Assembly (NCBI RefSeq): GCF_900111985.1
Contig: NZ_FOKI01000003.1
Coordinates: 124,001-188,000, forward strand
Length of the DNA: 64,000 nt
Source: Clostridium frigidicarnis
Lineage (GTDB): Bacteria > Bacillota > Clostridia > Clostridiales > Clostridiaceae
Direction: 5' to 3'
In this document: piece after piece, positions 8,748 to 18,540 of the stretch
Position numbering within the stretch: the stretch's first letter is position 1
Layout: every line of letters starts with the position of its first letter
The notes under the pieces: generated by a model
Seen by the model: only the letters and a program-made list of their open reading frames with translations
Databases searched by the model: none
What the model was told of the DNA's origin: nothing
Program-made: the position numbers and the translations under genes

Positions 8748-10127
8748 ATGTTATTTAACTCATATCAGTTTATATTTATATTTTTGCCTTTGGTGCTTAT
8801 AACTTATCATGTTTTAGTAAAACTAAAGCTAAACAATTTATCAAAGGTTTTTTTAGTGGTATCATCACTATTTTTCTATAGCTTTATGAATATAAAAAAC
8901 CTAATAATTATACTTATTTCACTAGGATTTAACTTTACCTTATATAAAATAATGAAAAAATATCACAATAAATACTTGCTAATACTTGGTGTGATTTTCA
9001 ATGTATTTTATTTAGGCGTATTTAAATACACAAACTTCTTAGTTGATAATGTGAACTTAATATTTCACTTAGACATTATTATAAAAAAAATTATATTTCC
9101 TTTAGGTATAAGCTTCTTTACCTTTGAACAAATATGTTTTTTAGTGGATACATATAAAAAGAAAGAATTAAATTACAATTTAATAGATTACTCTTTATTT
9201 ATAACTTTCTTTCCTCATCTTGTAGCAGGCCCAATTGTTTCACACGCTGAAATAATACCTCAAGTTGAGAATCAAAGTAATTTTAACATGGAAAATTTCA
9301 TAAAAGGCTTAACTCTTTTCTCCATAGGCTTATTTAAAAAAGTAATGGTAGCTGATTATTTAGGGGGTAAGGTTAACACCATCTTTGGTGATTTAAATAG
9401 TGTTACCATGCCTTTAGCTTGGGTAGGTGCATTAAGTTACACAATGCAAATTTTTCTAGACTTTAGTGCTTATTCTGAAATGGCTATGGGTATAGGACTT
9501 ATGTTTAACATAGAACTTCCATTTAACTTTTTAAGCCCATACAAGTCATCAAATATAAAAGAATTTTGGAACAGGTGGCATATAACTCTTGGAAGATTCT
9601 TAACCAATTACATATACATCCCTCTAGGAGGAAACAGAAAAGGCTTCTTAAGAACACTTATTAATATGTTTATAGTATTTTTAATAAGTGGAATATGGCA
9701 TGGAGCTGGATACACTTTTATAATATGGGGTGTGCTTCACGGATTTGCTATAATAATTCATAGGATATGGACGAAACTAGGATTTAAAATGTCTAAAATT
9801 TTAGGTTGCTTTTTAACATTTAACTTCGTCAATATAGTTTGGATTTTCTTTAGATCAAAGGATTTAGAATCAAGCTTTATAATGATAGGAAAATTATTTG
9901 ACTATTCAACTATGTATAATATGGGAAGTTTAAAACTAGTTGGTGGACTACCTTATATTATAATCCTTTTAGTTGTTATAATACTTGTATTTACCTTAAA
10001 GAATTCAAAAGTTATATTAACTAGCTTTAACAATTACAAATATATAGGATTATTAACTGGAGCCTTACTATGTGTATGTTTATTATCACTAGATAAGGTA
10101 TCACAATTTATATACTTTAACTTTTAA
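8748..10127 (+). CDS. MBOAT O-acyltransferase (PatA/AlgI/DltB-like)
   Basis: A 459-residue multi-helix membrane enzyme. It has the MBOAT hallmarks: the FWNRWHITL segment with His278 and the catalytic SGIWHGA segment with His318, plus IPLGGNRKG between them and HLVAGPIV further upstream. Members pass acetyl groups through the membrane to a secreted partner that modifies peptidoglycan, alginate or wall polymers. The partner is the next gene, 13 nt downstream. ATG start with AAAGGAG 6 nt upstream. By analogy with PatA1/PatB1 of Bacillus anthracis, which acetylate the wall polymer that holds the S-layer, the target here may be the polymer binding the neighbouring S-layer-like proteins; that is inference. 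Not likely DltB, since no dltA/C/D genes are near. Confidence 0.88.
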   Translation: MLFNSYQFIFIFLPLVLITYHVLVKLKLNNLSKVFLVVSSLFFYSFMNIKNLIIILISLGFNFTLYKIMKKYHNKYLLILGVIFNVFYLGVFKYTNFLVDNVNLIFHLDIIIKKIIFPLGISFFTFEQICFLVDTYKKKELNYNLIDYSLFITFFPHLVAGPIVSHAEIIPQVENQSNFNMENFIKGLTLFSIGLFKKVMVADYLGGKVNTIFGDLNSVTMPLAWVGALSYTMQIFLDFSAYSEMAMGIGLMFNIELPFNFLSPYKSSNIKEFWNRWHITLGRFLTNYIYIPLGGNRKGFLRTLINMFIVFLISGIWHGAGYTFIIWGVLHGFAIIIHRIWTKLGFKMSKILGCFLTFNFVNIVWIFFRSKDLESSFIMIGKLFDYSTMYNMGSLKLVGGLPYIIILLVVIILVFTLKNSKVILTSFNNYKYIGLLTGALLCVCLLSLDKVSQFIYFNF

Positions 10128-10140
10128 ATAGGAGGGTTCT

Positions 10141-11205
10141 ATGAGGAAATATTTTAAACAATTAATCATTGGATTTCTTTTAGCCGCAGTATTGTGTATG
10201 ACAGCCATGTATATAATAGACCCTTACCAATACTTTAGACAATCTACCCTTTACTCACCATTATTTTTAATACCTCAAGAAAGGAATATAAATCCTGGTC
10301 TTGTAAAAAACTTTGATTATGATTCACTTATAATAAGTAACTCAACAAGTGAAAATTTTACAAATAAATATTTAAGAAATGAACTTAAATGGAATCCATT
10401 AAAAATATGTATGTCTGGTTCTAGCTCTTACGAGTATTCTCTCATATATGACATATTAAAAAGAGAAAATAAAGATGTAAAAAATATAATAACAACCTTT
10501 GATTTGTTTGCCTATGAAAAGGGAGCAACTGAAGCTGCAAAAGAAACCCCTTTATATCTTTATAATGATAAAAAACTAGATGATATAAGGTATCTTCTTA
10601 ACTTAAACATATTATTTAATGGACTTGAAAATATCTATGACTATAATTATAGATTTAAAGATGAGAGATTTAAAAATAGGGATTATGCTTATTTTACTGG
10701 AGATTTATATGAATTCTCCAAAAATGTAGTTGTTCAAAATGAGCTAGAAAATTTAAAATCAGATACTCTAGATCCATTGAATAATCCAAAAGAAAACACT
10801 ATTGATATGGATTATATAAATAAAGTTATGGATAATTTTAATAATCATTTATTAAAATATATAAACGAAAACCCAAACACAAAATTTTATATAGTGTTTC
10901 CTCCTTACTCAATACTGTACTTTAAAGATCTTCAGTATAAGGGAAACTTTGAAAACTTTATATATATAAAAAATAGAGTAAGTGAAGAATTATTAAATCA
11001 TAAAAATGTATCAATTCTAGACTTTCAAACTGATGAAGGAATAGTTAAAAACCTTGATAATTATAAAGATATTGTTCATTATACCTATACAGTGAATAAC
11101 TATATGGAGAAAAATATAAATAACTCTGATTATATTTTAACACCAACAAATTATAATGAAAAAATATCACATTTAAAAAACATGGTTGAAAAATACAAAC
11201 TATAA
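10141..11205 (+). CDS. SGNH-like secreted partner of the MBOAT acyltransferase
   Basis: 354 residues. One N-terminal membrane helix (about 7-27) is followed by an extracytoplasmic domain. The block DYDSLIISNSTSENF corresponds to the GTSMTENF-type nucleophile block of a large SGNH-like family that accompanies MBOAT genes, but with Asn-Ser-Thr in place of the usual Gly-(Thr/Ser)-Ser. Near the end, DIVHYTYTVNNYM could supply the Asp/His pair. Expected role: final transfer of acetyl to a wall glycan outside the membrane. AGGAGG precedes the ATG; the gene follows the MBOAT gene by 13 nt, so the two form an operon. The family assignment rests on these short blocks and on context. Confidence 0.65.
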   Translation: MRKYFKQLIIGFLLAAVLCMTAMYIIDPYQYFRQSTLYSPLFLIPQERNINPGLVKNFDYDSLIISNSTSENFTNKYLRNELKWNPLKICMSGSSSYEYSLIYDILKRENKDVKNIITTFDLFAYEKGATEAAKETPLYLYNDKKLDDIRYLLNLNILFNGLENIYDYNYRFKDERFKNRDYAYFTGDLYEFSKNVVVQNELENLKSDTLDPLNNPKENTIDMDYINKVMDNFNNHLLKYINENPNTKFYIVFPPYSILYFKDLQYKGNFENFIYIKNRVSEELLNHKNVSILDFQTDEGIVKNLDNYKDIVHYTYTVNNYMEKNINNSDYILTPTNYNEKISHLKNMVEKYKL

Positions 11206-11222
11206 GAAAAGTCATATAAACA

Positions 11223-11418
11223 TAAAAATAGGATGATAAGCACCGTAAACAAGCAGATTTCACCTAGTATTCTAAAGTAAAAAAAAGCATTACTTCCTAA
11301 ATTTCAATAACTCACTTCGTTCAAACAATTGAAATTCTTAACGGAATTAATGCTTTTTTTCACTAAGAATACTTACGGTTTATCTGATAGTTTACTAACG
11401 CTTATCATCCTATTTTTA
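11223..11418. repeat. MITE-like long palindrome with 19-bp perfect terminal inverted repeats
   Basis: The ends TAAAAATAGGATGATAAGC (11223-11241) and its exact complement (11400-11418) bound a 196-bp sequence. Nested complementary blocks continue inward: ACCGTAA/TTACGGT, AAAAAAAGCATTA/TAATGCTTTTTTT and AATTTCAAT/ATTGAAATT. The whole could fold into one long hairpin. No reading frame is inside. Target-site duplication is not clear. Confidence 0.7.
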
Positions 11419-11499
11419 TTAAGATAATTTTATTATTATGAATGTTCAATTTAAAATAAGGACTAATCAATACAAACTAGCTGACTGCACAAAGTATTG

Positions 11500-11839
11500 T
11501 AAGGTATAAAAAACTTTATATGGCTAAAATCCAATAACTTGATTTGCTTCAAATAATTGGAGTTTTTAACACCATCAATGCTTTTTTATAACAAGAACGA
11601 TTAATGTTCGCTAGATAATTTGTTAATGCTTATGCCTCACTTTTCTTAGATGATTCCTCATATTAAAAAAGATGCCTAAATTCCAACAAATCACTGCGTT
11701 TAGCAAATTGAAATTCTTAACGGAATTAATGCTTTTTTTCACTAAGAATACTTACGGTTCATCAGATAATTTGCTAACGCTTAGCCCTCACTTTTCTTTA
11801 GATAATTTTATTATTATGAATGTTCAATTTAAAATAATA
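11500..11839. repeat. Two diverged partial copies of the 11223 palindrome plus flank
   Basis: 11663-11839 repeats the right part of the 11223 element (TTAACGGAATTAATGC, CACTAAGAATACTTACGG) and also the flank AATTTTATTATTATGAATG seen at 11428, so element and flank were duplicated together. 11500-11650 is an older, more diverged copy. A 63-codon frame over this DNA is not a credible gene. Confidence 0.6.
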
Positions 11840-11941
11840 ATTTATATGAAATTTATTTTGTGATTTAACTACATTTTCTACAAACCTTTTTAAGGCTTTA
11901 TCATAATAAGATTTTAAGTGTGAGTATTGGCTTTTTTAATA

Positions 11942-12861
11942 CTAATGTAAATATTTATTTCTCAATTCTATTATTTTATTTTCTGGAAGTTCTGTAATAT
12001 CAACTATATCTTCCATAGAGTCTCCTCTTTTTATCATCTTTTCTGCTATTTTTATTGCTTTATCATTTGCTCCTTTATCTATTCCAATATTTATTCCCTT
12101 ATCTATTCCAATATTTATTCCTTCTTCTCTAGCTGTTTTGATTCTTGTCATTTGGTCATGAATTTCTGCTTCCCTTGCTTCATATGCCATTCTTGATTTT
12201 TCATCTTTACTCATTACTTGTAATAAATCATAGGCTTTTCTTATATCTTCATTTTTTTCAGCAAGCATTTCCATATCCTCCTTTGACTTTAATCCTATAA
12301 ATTCCATCCATTGAGTTATTGCTAAGTTTTCGTCTTTATCTATATTCTTATTTTCAAGTTTTGCTAACTCTAGATAATGAATTTCAAATATATCTGTAAG
12401 TTTATAACCTGTTTCATCTTCTGTTATATGGTAACTTGTGTGTATTTTATCAAGGGGAATACATTCAAAGTCTACTATATTTATAGTTATACATTTCTTT
12501 AACTTATCATAAGTATCCCCTGATTTTATTTGATTTGTATACATCTTTGCCCAATAAAATGTAGTTCTTTCAGCCATATATTTAGTTGCTAACACTTGAA
12601 TTTCTATATTTATTTCTTTTTCATCTTTAGTTTTTGCCCTAACATCTAGAATTCCCTTTTTATCCTCTTGAAACTGTCTTGGCAATTCATTATTTATTAT
12701 TTTTAACTCTTTGAGTTCACTTTCTTCTATATTTAATATTGCTACTAGCAATGCTTTTAATAAATTTATATTTTTAGGATCACCAAATAAAAGCTTAAAT
12801 GCAAATCTATTTTAGGTGACATTATAAAATTATCATCTGTATTTACATTAGGTTTCATCAT
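11942..12861 (-). pseudogene. Rpn / PD-(D/E)XK nuclease transposase-like gene, frameshifted
   Basis: The intact part (from about 12790 to the stop) encodes a COG5464/Rpn-type protein: the nuclease core INIEIQVLATKYMAERTTFYW, then IDKGINIGIDKGANDKAIKIAEKMIKRGDSM-type repeats typical of the family tail. The true start is ATG 12861 with GAGGAAG upstream, giving MMKPNVNTDDNFIMSPKID. One T is then missing in the run at 12803-12805; restoring it gives F-AFKLLFGDPKNINLLKALL and joins the downstream frame. So a single-base deletion splits the gene after codon 19. Rpn proteins promote recA-independent recombination in Escherichia coli. A short in-frame duplication (GINIGIDK twice) is visible in the tail. 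It lies next to the MITE-like palindromes at 11223 and 12980. Confidence 0.8.
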
Positions 12862-12979
12862 ATCACTTCCTCTATTTTTACCTTTGACTGTTATTAGTAT
12901 TTATATTCTCATCTTATCAGAAAATTTCAATACTTGCTATTAAATTTATAAGTATAATCTTTTAAAATTCATCTAAGTA

Positions 12980-13145
12980 TTAAAATAGAATGATAAGCAC
13001 CCTAAACAATGAAAAAACACAAATAAAAAAGACCCGCAATAACCAATCTATGCCGATCTTATAATAAGCTTTTACATCCTAAATTTTCAAATTCTAAAAC
13101 TTTTCACTAGTTGGATCTTATAGAATTAATGTTTTGTTTTTAATT
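12980..13145. repeat. Decayed copy of the MITE-like palindrome
   Basis: TAAAATAGAATGATAAGCAC matches the left end of the 11223 element with one change and is followed by CCTAAAC (CGTAAAC there). The right end is not preserved. The segment upstream of the Rpn gene otherwise holds no gene (12862-13202). Confidence 0.5.
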
Positions 13146-13202
13146 CTAAAATTTCCTTCCAATTCTTAGCTGTTACAAGCTCTATTACATTTAAGTCATT
13201 TT

Positions 13203-13427
13203 TCAAACAATCAACTTTTTATTCATCTCTATTCTAAATTGCTTAAATTCATCATTTTTATCAAATTCAGAATCTAATTCAACTTCAATTCTATCTTGAT
13301 CCTTTTTAAAATTAGTTACATCTGACTTAAGATCTGATATATCCAATTTCATACCTGATACATCTTTTTTTAAGTCATTTATGTTATCATTCATATTCTG
13401 TAATAACTGTAATATTTCTTTCTCCAT
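13203..13427 (-). CDS. Small coiled-coil protein
   Basis: 74 residues, nearly all predicted heptad coiled coil with repeated LKxDVSxMKxDISDLKxD units. No transmembrane segment or signal. A GGAGGT site 6-7 nt before the ATG argues that it is translated. Similar short coiled-coil proteins (MEKEIL... type) are common in clostridia and usually longer, so this may be a shortened version; the C-terminus after EFKQFRIEMNKK is abrupt. No function can be assigned. No neighbour forms an operon with it. Confidence 0.5.
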   Translation of the reverse strand: MEKEILQLLQNMNDNINDLKKDVSGMKLDISDLKSDVTNFKKDQDRIEVELDSEFDKNDEFKQFRIEMNKKLIV

Positions 13428-13678
13428 ATTGTACCTCCAAAAAGTATAATATCAATAAACTTTGCTCTTTAGAAATATAGTATATCATTTTTAAATGCTT
13501 AATACCTATAGGTTTACTTAAAGTTCACCTTATTACTTATGATTACACATTATGTATATATTATACATAAAATACATCATATTATAATTATATCATTGTT
13601 TAATAGAACATATTCTAAATATGGCTTAATTATAGTATAAGATTTACATAACTCAATAAATATAACCAAAGAATAAAA

Positions 13679-13763
13679 GTGGCTGCTCTACGTTATAATT
13701 GAGAATAGAAAGTTGGCAGTTTAGGTTCTATCAGCATTTTAGGATTGAAAATTTCTATAATTG
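13679..13763 (+). repeat. Type-B dispersed repeat, short copy
   Basis: GTGGCTGCTC hairpin remnant, TTATAATTGAGAATAG, then GAAAGTTGGCAG; the right half is lost. Lies in the gene-free stretch 13428-13852, which otherwise contains only AT-rich DNA and the terminator at 13780. Confidence 0.55.
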
Positions 13764-13779
13764 CCTATATAACAAAAAA

Positions 13780-13811
13780 GACCAGCAATAAACACTTACT
13801 GCTGGTCTTAC
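13780..13811 (-). terminator. Terminator of the SLAP-domain gene
   Basis: AGACCAGCA...TGCTGGTCT stem; on the minus strand it is followed by TTTTTTG, about 45 nt after the stop at 13853. Confidence 0.85.
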
Positions 13812-13852
13812 AATAACAAAATTCAGTTAAAATTTGTTACTTCTTAAGTATA

Positions 13853-14668
13853 TTATTTATCTTCTGAAACGGCATTAGCTATGTCAAGCTTACCATATAA
13901 TAATTCATCAGTATTTTTTAATATTATATCTTCATCTTTAAAGTTAACTTTAAATGCTCCTACAGTTCCTGACTTTACTTCTCCTAGCTTATCTACTGTT
14001 GTGCTCGCCATAGTTATTCCCATAGAATCTTTAAGTCTAACAACAGGCTTGTCTATTGTAAAGCCTTTATCAAAAGCATTTTTAAGAAGGAATATAACAC
14101 TTACTGAATCATCTTCTTCTTTAACAACTTTAAATTGCTCAAGTCCCCATGTTTCTTTCTTCATAGGTTCCATTGCGCTTATATGTCTTTCAATTGCTCT
14201 TACATGTAAAACATCTATAGTTTCATCTACATGATCAAGAGTTAAACTTGTAGATGTATGTGCTCCTATGTTTTCAGCAAAAACTAGCTTACACTTTCTT
14301 AAATCAATACCTTCTAAATTTAAGTTTTTCTTATTAACAGTTAATGTTACTGGTGTTGCTGAATATTGATCTATTGTTCCAAGAAAATTTAAGTTTATAG
14401 TCATGTTAGTTATAACATTTTCATTTTCATCTTTCATTATAAACTTCATATCTGATAATGTTAATGGAGCCTTTACTGTACTTCTTAACATAAGCTTACA
14501 CTCTATTTCATCGCCCATATCATGTATGTATAATGTATCCATCTTCAACTGATCCATTTCCATTTCAGGTAACTTTCTTACTTCTTCTTGTAATATTAAT
14601 GTCTTAAGCTTTTTTTCCTTTAAAGTTCTTCCACCTGTTAAATTGATATTAAATTTGAACTTACTCAT
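13853..14668 (-). CDS. SLAP-domain protein (S-layer assembly protein-like, two repeats)
   Basis: 271 residues, no signal peptide or membrane helix, so probably cytoplasmic. Two similar halves are visible: about 40-130 (KLMLRSTVKAPLTLSDMKF ... GTIDQYSATPVTLTV) and about 165-262 (IFLLKNAFDKGFTIDKPVV ... GEVKSGTVGAFKVNF). This matches the duplicated SLAP domain of proteins linked to accessory-Sec S-layer export, such as SlaP of Bacillus anthracis, which acts with SecA2. Its place inside an array of S-layer-like genes supports a role in their export or assembly; no secA2 lies in the window. ATG start, preceded by GGAGGATTTG-like site. It has its own terminator at 13780, so it is probably transcribed alone. 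Confidence 0.7.
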   Translation of the reverse strand: MSKFKFNINLTGGRTLKEKKLKTLILQEEVRKLPEMEMDQLKMDTLYIHDMGDEIECKLMLRSTVKAPLTLSDMKFIMKDENENVITNMTINLNFLGTIDQYSATPVTLTVNKKNLNLEGIDLRKCKLVFAENIGAHTSTSLTLDHVDETIDVLHVRAIERHISAMEPMKKETWGLEQFKVVKEEDDSVSVIFLLKNAFDKGFTIDKPVVRLKDSMGITMASTTVDKLGEVKSGTVGAFKVNFKDEDIILKNTDELLYGKLDIANAVSEDK

Positions 14669-14749
14669 ACTACTTCAAATCCTCCGTACTTCTTATTGTT
14701 ATTTATTATTATATTTAAATATTATTTATTATATTATCTCTACTTTATA

Positions 14750-14947
14750 AAAAAAGGCTACGCCCTTTTTAAAATTGACAATTATTGTTGGAAGTCACAG
14801 ACTTCTTAAATATAAAGTTGAAGGTTGAGATTGGAAAGTTGAAAGTTATGGTTGAAAACCACAGGTTTTCTTTAATTACATTTTTTTAATTTTAAAATCT
14901 TCCTAAGAAGATTTATCCGCAACTTGTCACTTGCAACTTGCCACTAA
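14750..14947 (+). repeat. Type-B dispersed repeat, full copy
   Basis: GGCTACGCCC left hairpin, AATTGACAATTATTG, GAAGTCACAGACTTC, GTTGAAAGTTATGG, then CTTCCTAAGAAGATTTATCC and CAACTTGTCACTTGCAAC. A right-end fragment recurs at 15158-15212. 14669-15278 has no gene; a TTATCCACA DnaA-type 9-mer lies at 14954. Confidence 0.75.
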
Positions 14948-15071
14948 ATATATTTATCCACATATTTAGAATTAATTTTGGATTCAACTTAATTATAAAC
15001 TTCTAAATCATAAAACATATATCAATTATAACATAAAGACATTTCTTTAACTATTGTAAAAATTAAAAAAC

Positions 15072-15104
15072 ATAAGAGCACAATCTAAAAGATTATGCTC
15101 TTAT
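15072..15104 (-). terminator. Terminator of the 1076-residue S-layer-like gene
   Basis: ATAAGAGCA / TGCTCTTAT outer stem with an inner AATCT/AGATT stem; T-rich tail GTTTTTTAATTTTT on the minus strand. It is about 175 nt past the stop, after a repeat fragment. Confidence 0.75.
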
Positions 15105-15278
15105 AAAACATACTTGTTATTGAATTAAAAATATATTACTTAAGTAACCAAACTAAAGTAGTGACAAGTTCTTGTAACTTTCAACTCTTAACTTGTAACT
15201 TGTACAAGTTTGTTACTTCCCTATATTAACTTATCTAATATTGACATAGTAAAAAACGCCACTGAATGAAGATTCGTT

Positions 15279-18200
15279 TTATACTATTATTATAGGATTA
15301 CTAATGTCCTTTGGTATTGTAAGAGTAAATTTTTTAGTATCAGTGTTGTTTCCCTTAGAAATAGTAACTGTTATTTCAATCTCAACAGAATCCTTATCTA
15401 TTGGTCTAACTATTTGAATATTACCCTTATCATCTACTGTAGCTAGGCTGCTATTTTCTGAAACTGAATAAACATAAGTAGCTCCATTACTATGATCTTT
15501 TATCTTTGTAACTTGCTCTTTACTTTCTACTGTTTCAATTATTAAATTACCAACTACTAATTCATTCTTAGCAACTTTAACTTCAAACTCTTCAATTCTA
15601 TCACTTTGAACTTTTCGGTCTTCCTCTAGTTTAGTTGTATCAACTGAAGCATCCTTTAACACTTTAATGTTGGCATCAACAATTTTAAGTTTAGCTTCTG
15701 CATCCGCAAAAGGTTCAGTTACTACTGGATCAGTTAACTTATCACAAGCTAATTTTAAATCATTTATTGCTACTTTAGTCTTAAATACATTTATTCTATT
15801 TTCTTCTGTCTTTATTCTGTCTTGTAGCTTATTTCTATCTACTGAATTCTCATCTAATTCTTTAACAGCATTATTAGCCTTAACTAATTGATCCTCAGCC
15901 GCCTTAAGAACATCTTTTGAATCAGTTATCTTATCATCAATTAACTTATCACATTGATCCTTTAATTTATCTACCTCAGCTGAAGCTGTATCAAATAAAC
16001 TATCAAGTTTAACCTCAACATTTCCTATAAGACCTGACTTTACAGTATTTCCATACAAATCTGATATAGTATTATCCTCTAATACTTCAATAGTTACCTT
16101 ATCATCAGAATTTCTTAATTTGTCTTCTGGACTTAATGTTATCATCAAAGTGTCCGTACCCTGTCCTGTAACTACTATGTCTCCTTGTACGCTTGTATCA
16201 TTAACCCTAACTTTCAAGTCATTTTTATCAATAGTGTACTCACTACTAATTACATCTGACATTGATAATTTTATCTTATTATATGAAACAACCTCTGCCT
16301 TAGAGATTTCCGGTTTAACATTTTCTTGGAACTCTAATACTTCTTCATAAGATTTTACATTTTTCAATCCATTTACTCTAAAAGTCTTATTTCCAGTAGT
16401 TGTTATCCAACCTTCTTTAAGTGTTAATTCAACTGTCTTTTTATCTTCTTTAAAAATAGCACTTTCAAATACTTGAACACCATCTATTGTATAATTTGAA
16501 GGCTCTTTAGCATCAGCTCCAAGATCTGTATCAAATTTAACTATTACCTTATCTTCATCTTTCTTTTGGTCATTTGGTTGGACACTAGTTACCCTAGCAG
16601 TCTTTCCACTAGTATTATTATTGAATGTCAAACTTGTTTTTTCTATCTTTTGATCATATTTATCTATAATATCTGATGACTCTAGATCAAACCTATACTT
16701 CCCTTGATCTAAATTAGTTATATCTAAAGCTATTTGATTTGCATCTATATCTTCAAGAGTACCATTATATAAAAGAGAAACATTGTCAGTAATAGTTATA
16801 CCATCTTTATCCTCATGTTTAACTTCAATCTTAATATCATTTCCCTTATCATTCTTTAAATCTCTATCAAATGTAAATACTGCATACCTTAACTCTCCAA
16901 AAATCTTAATTTCTGCATCTGGACTATCAATATCTAATGCTGGATGTTTAGCTTCAAATTTAACTTCCTTAGTAACACTGTCTCCCTTATTGCCAGACAC
17001 ATCTTCATAACCATAAATTGTTATAATTTTATTTCCTTCAAAATTCTCTGGAACATCTAATAATTTAAATTCATATTCATAGTCATCTTCATTTGTATCT
17101 ATTAGTTCAGCTGCATTTTCTTTACCATCAACTAATACCTTAAAATCATTGTTTTTAATAGCTTCATTAAATGAAACCTTAAATACATTCTTTGATAAAA
17201 CATCTATACCATTTAATGTTGGATCTTCATTATCCTTTTTTATTTCTATCTCCCCAACATATTTAGTTAATGCATTACCTGCAAAATCTGTTAATCCATC
17301 TACTTCTATTGAATATTTTTTATCTTCTTTTAAATTAAGAGAATCTACATTTATTATACATTTAGCTGCTTTCTTAGTAAACTGATCCTTATTTATATAA
17401 ATTGTAGCCCCATCACTTTTAAGTTTTATAGTGTTAGGGTAATCAGCTTTATTCATTATTGGTTCTGTAAACTTTACCGTTAGTTCTTTATCACTTTCTG
17501 AATATCCAACTGATTTTACTTTAGGAGCTGTATTATCATATAAATTAAGTATTTCTCCATAATCCTTCATTTCAGTTTCTTCTTTTGTTGCAACATTCTT
17601 AACCTTAACAAGATATTTTGCATTTTCATTATTATTTAATCCTGATACAGTTAATAAAACACTTCTATCATCATTTAATTCTGCTGCAACTATACTTACA
17701 TCTTTGGCATCAGAGTTTGCGGCTGTAATTTCAAAGTTATCTGCATTTTCTCCAGTGTGAGATGTAATGTCTCTATTAAACGTAACTATAATTTCTCTTG
17801 CATTATCAGCCTCTACGTTTCTTACATATAAATCTTGTTTTGCTATTTCTTCATTAACTAAATCTTCTTGAACTTTAAGCTTTGCCTCTAGATATGGTCC
17901 ATTTAATTCTAGGGTAGCTATTTTGCCTATAGCCTCTTTAGCTGTTCCTACTTGAGTTGAGGCTTCTTCAAGTTTTCCTTCTTCTCTTAAAGTCTGAACC
18001 TTTATTATTTCATCAGTTGCCTTTACGTAATTTGGATCTGCATCAAAGACAACTGCTTGTCCCCAGACATCTAATCTGCTCTTTAAATAATCAGCACTTT
18101 CAACGTCTATCTTTTCAAGTGCTGGTATATCTATATTTAATAAATCATCAAATAATTGCATGTTTTTTGTTGTTGAAAAGGTATCCATTTTAGTTATTAC

Positions 18201-18509
18201 TTCAACTACTTCTTTTGTAAATACTTGATTATCATATTGTGCAATAAATTCCTTTGCTCTTGCTGCAGCTTCTGCATCATATTTTTCAAGTCTTTCAGCA
18301 GCATAATTAACCCTATGATGATTTGCGAAGTTAGGTTTTTCAGCTAATTTTTCGCTATATTCTTTTATTACTTCCTTTAACTCTTCTGCTGTAGCATTTG
18401 ATTCATCTTCTATAGGTGTTGCATTAGCATTAATTCCTGGCGCAACTATGCCCATAATAGAACTTACAGTCAAGAAAACACTCAATAATTTTTTTTGTCT
18501 AGTCCCCAT
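15279..18509 (-). CDS. S-layer-like protein with SbsA-type Ig domains and C-terminal coiled region
   Basis: 1076 residues. Signal peptide to about residue 31 (INANA|TPI), then the shared helical domain (NYAAERLEKYD, SRLDVWGQAVVFDADPNY, ATDEIIKV), then several Ig-like domains (ADNAREIIVTFNRDI; AFTxx..). Around 835-990 are two helical repeats (DQCDKLIDDKITDSKDVLKA and DACDKLTDPVV-like), then a final beta domain ending IPKDISNPIIIV. Exported, wall-associated by inference. ATG with GGAGGGG upstream. Own leader palindrome (18541) and terminator (15072). The first 230 residues align with all paralogs, while the C-terminus is unlike that of its neighbours, showing a mosaic family. Confidence 0.83.
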   Translation of the reverse strand: MGTRQKKLLSVFLTVSSIMGIVAPGINANATPIEDESNATAEELKEVIKEYSEKLAEKPNFANHHRVNYAAERLEKYDAEAAARAKEFIAQYDNQVFTKEVVEVITKMDTFSTTKNMQLFDDLLNIDIPALEKIDVESADYLKSRLDVWGQAVVFDADPNYVKATDEIIKVQTLREEGKLEEASTQVGTAKEAIGKIATLELNGPYLEAKLKVQEDLVNEEIAKQDLYVRNVEADNAREIIVTFNRDITSHTGENADNFEITAANSDAKDVSIVAAELNDDRSVLLTVSGLNNNENAKYLVKVKNVATKEETEMKDYGEILNLYDNTAPKVKSVGYSESDKELTVKFTEPIMNKADYPNTIKLKSDGATIYINKDQFTKKAAKCIINVDSLNLKEDKKYSIEVDGLTDFAGNALTKYVGEIEIKKDNEDPTLNGIDVLSKNVFKVSFNEAIKNNDFKVLVDGKENAAELIDTNEDDYEYEFKLLDVPENFEGNKIITIYGYEDVSGNKGDSVTKEVKFEAKHPALDIDSPDAEIKIFGELRYAVFTFDRDLKNDKGNDIKIEVKHEDKDGITITDNVSLLYNGTLEDIDANQIALDITNLDQGKYRFDLESSDIIDKYDQKIEKTSLTFNNNTSGKTARVTSVQPNDQKKDEDKVIVKFDTDLGADAKEPSNYTIDGVQVFESAIFKEDKKTVELTLKEGWITTTGNKTFRVNGLKNVKSYEEVLEFQENVKPEISKAEVVSYNKIKLSMSDVISSEYTIDKNDLKVRVNDTSVQGDIVVTGQGTDTLMITLSPEDKLRNSDDKVTIEVLEDNTISDLYGNTVKSGLIGNVEVKLDSLFDTASAEVDKLKDQCDKLIDDKITDSKDVLKAAEDQLVKANNAVKELDENSVDRNKLQDRIKTEENRINVFKTKVAINDLKLACDKLTDPVVTEPFADAEAKLKIVDANIKVLKDASVDTTKLEEDRKVQSDRIEEFEVKVAKNELVVGNLIIETVESKEQVTKIKDHSNGATYVYSVSENSSLATVDDKGNIQIVRPIDKDSVEIEITVTISKGNNTDTKKFTLTIPKDISNPIIIV

Positions 18510-18540
18510 AAAATAACCCCTCCAATTTTAAAGAAAAATG

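Noticed and set aside
11672-11863. 63-codon plus-strand frame
   Set aside because: Lies wholly inside a copy of the MITE-like palindrome and has no ribosome site.
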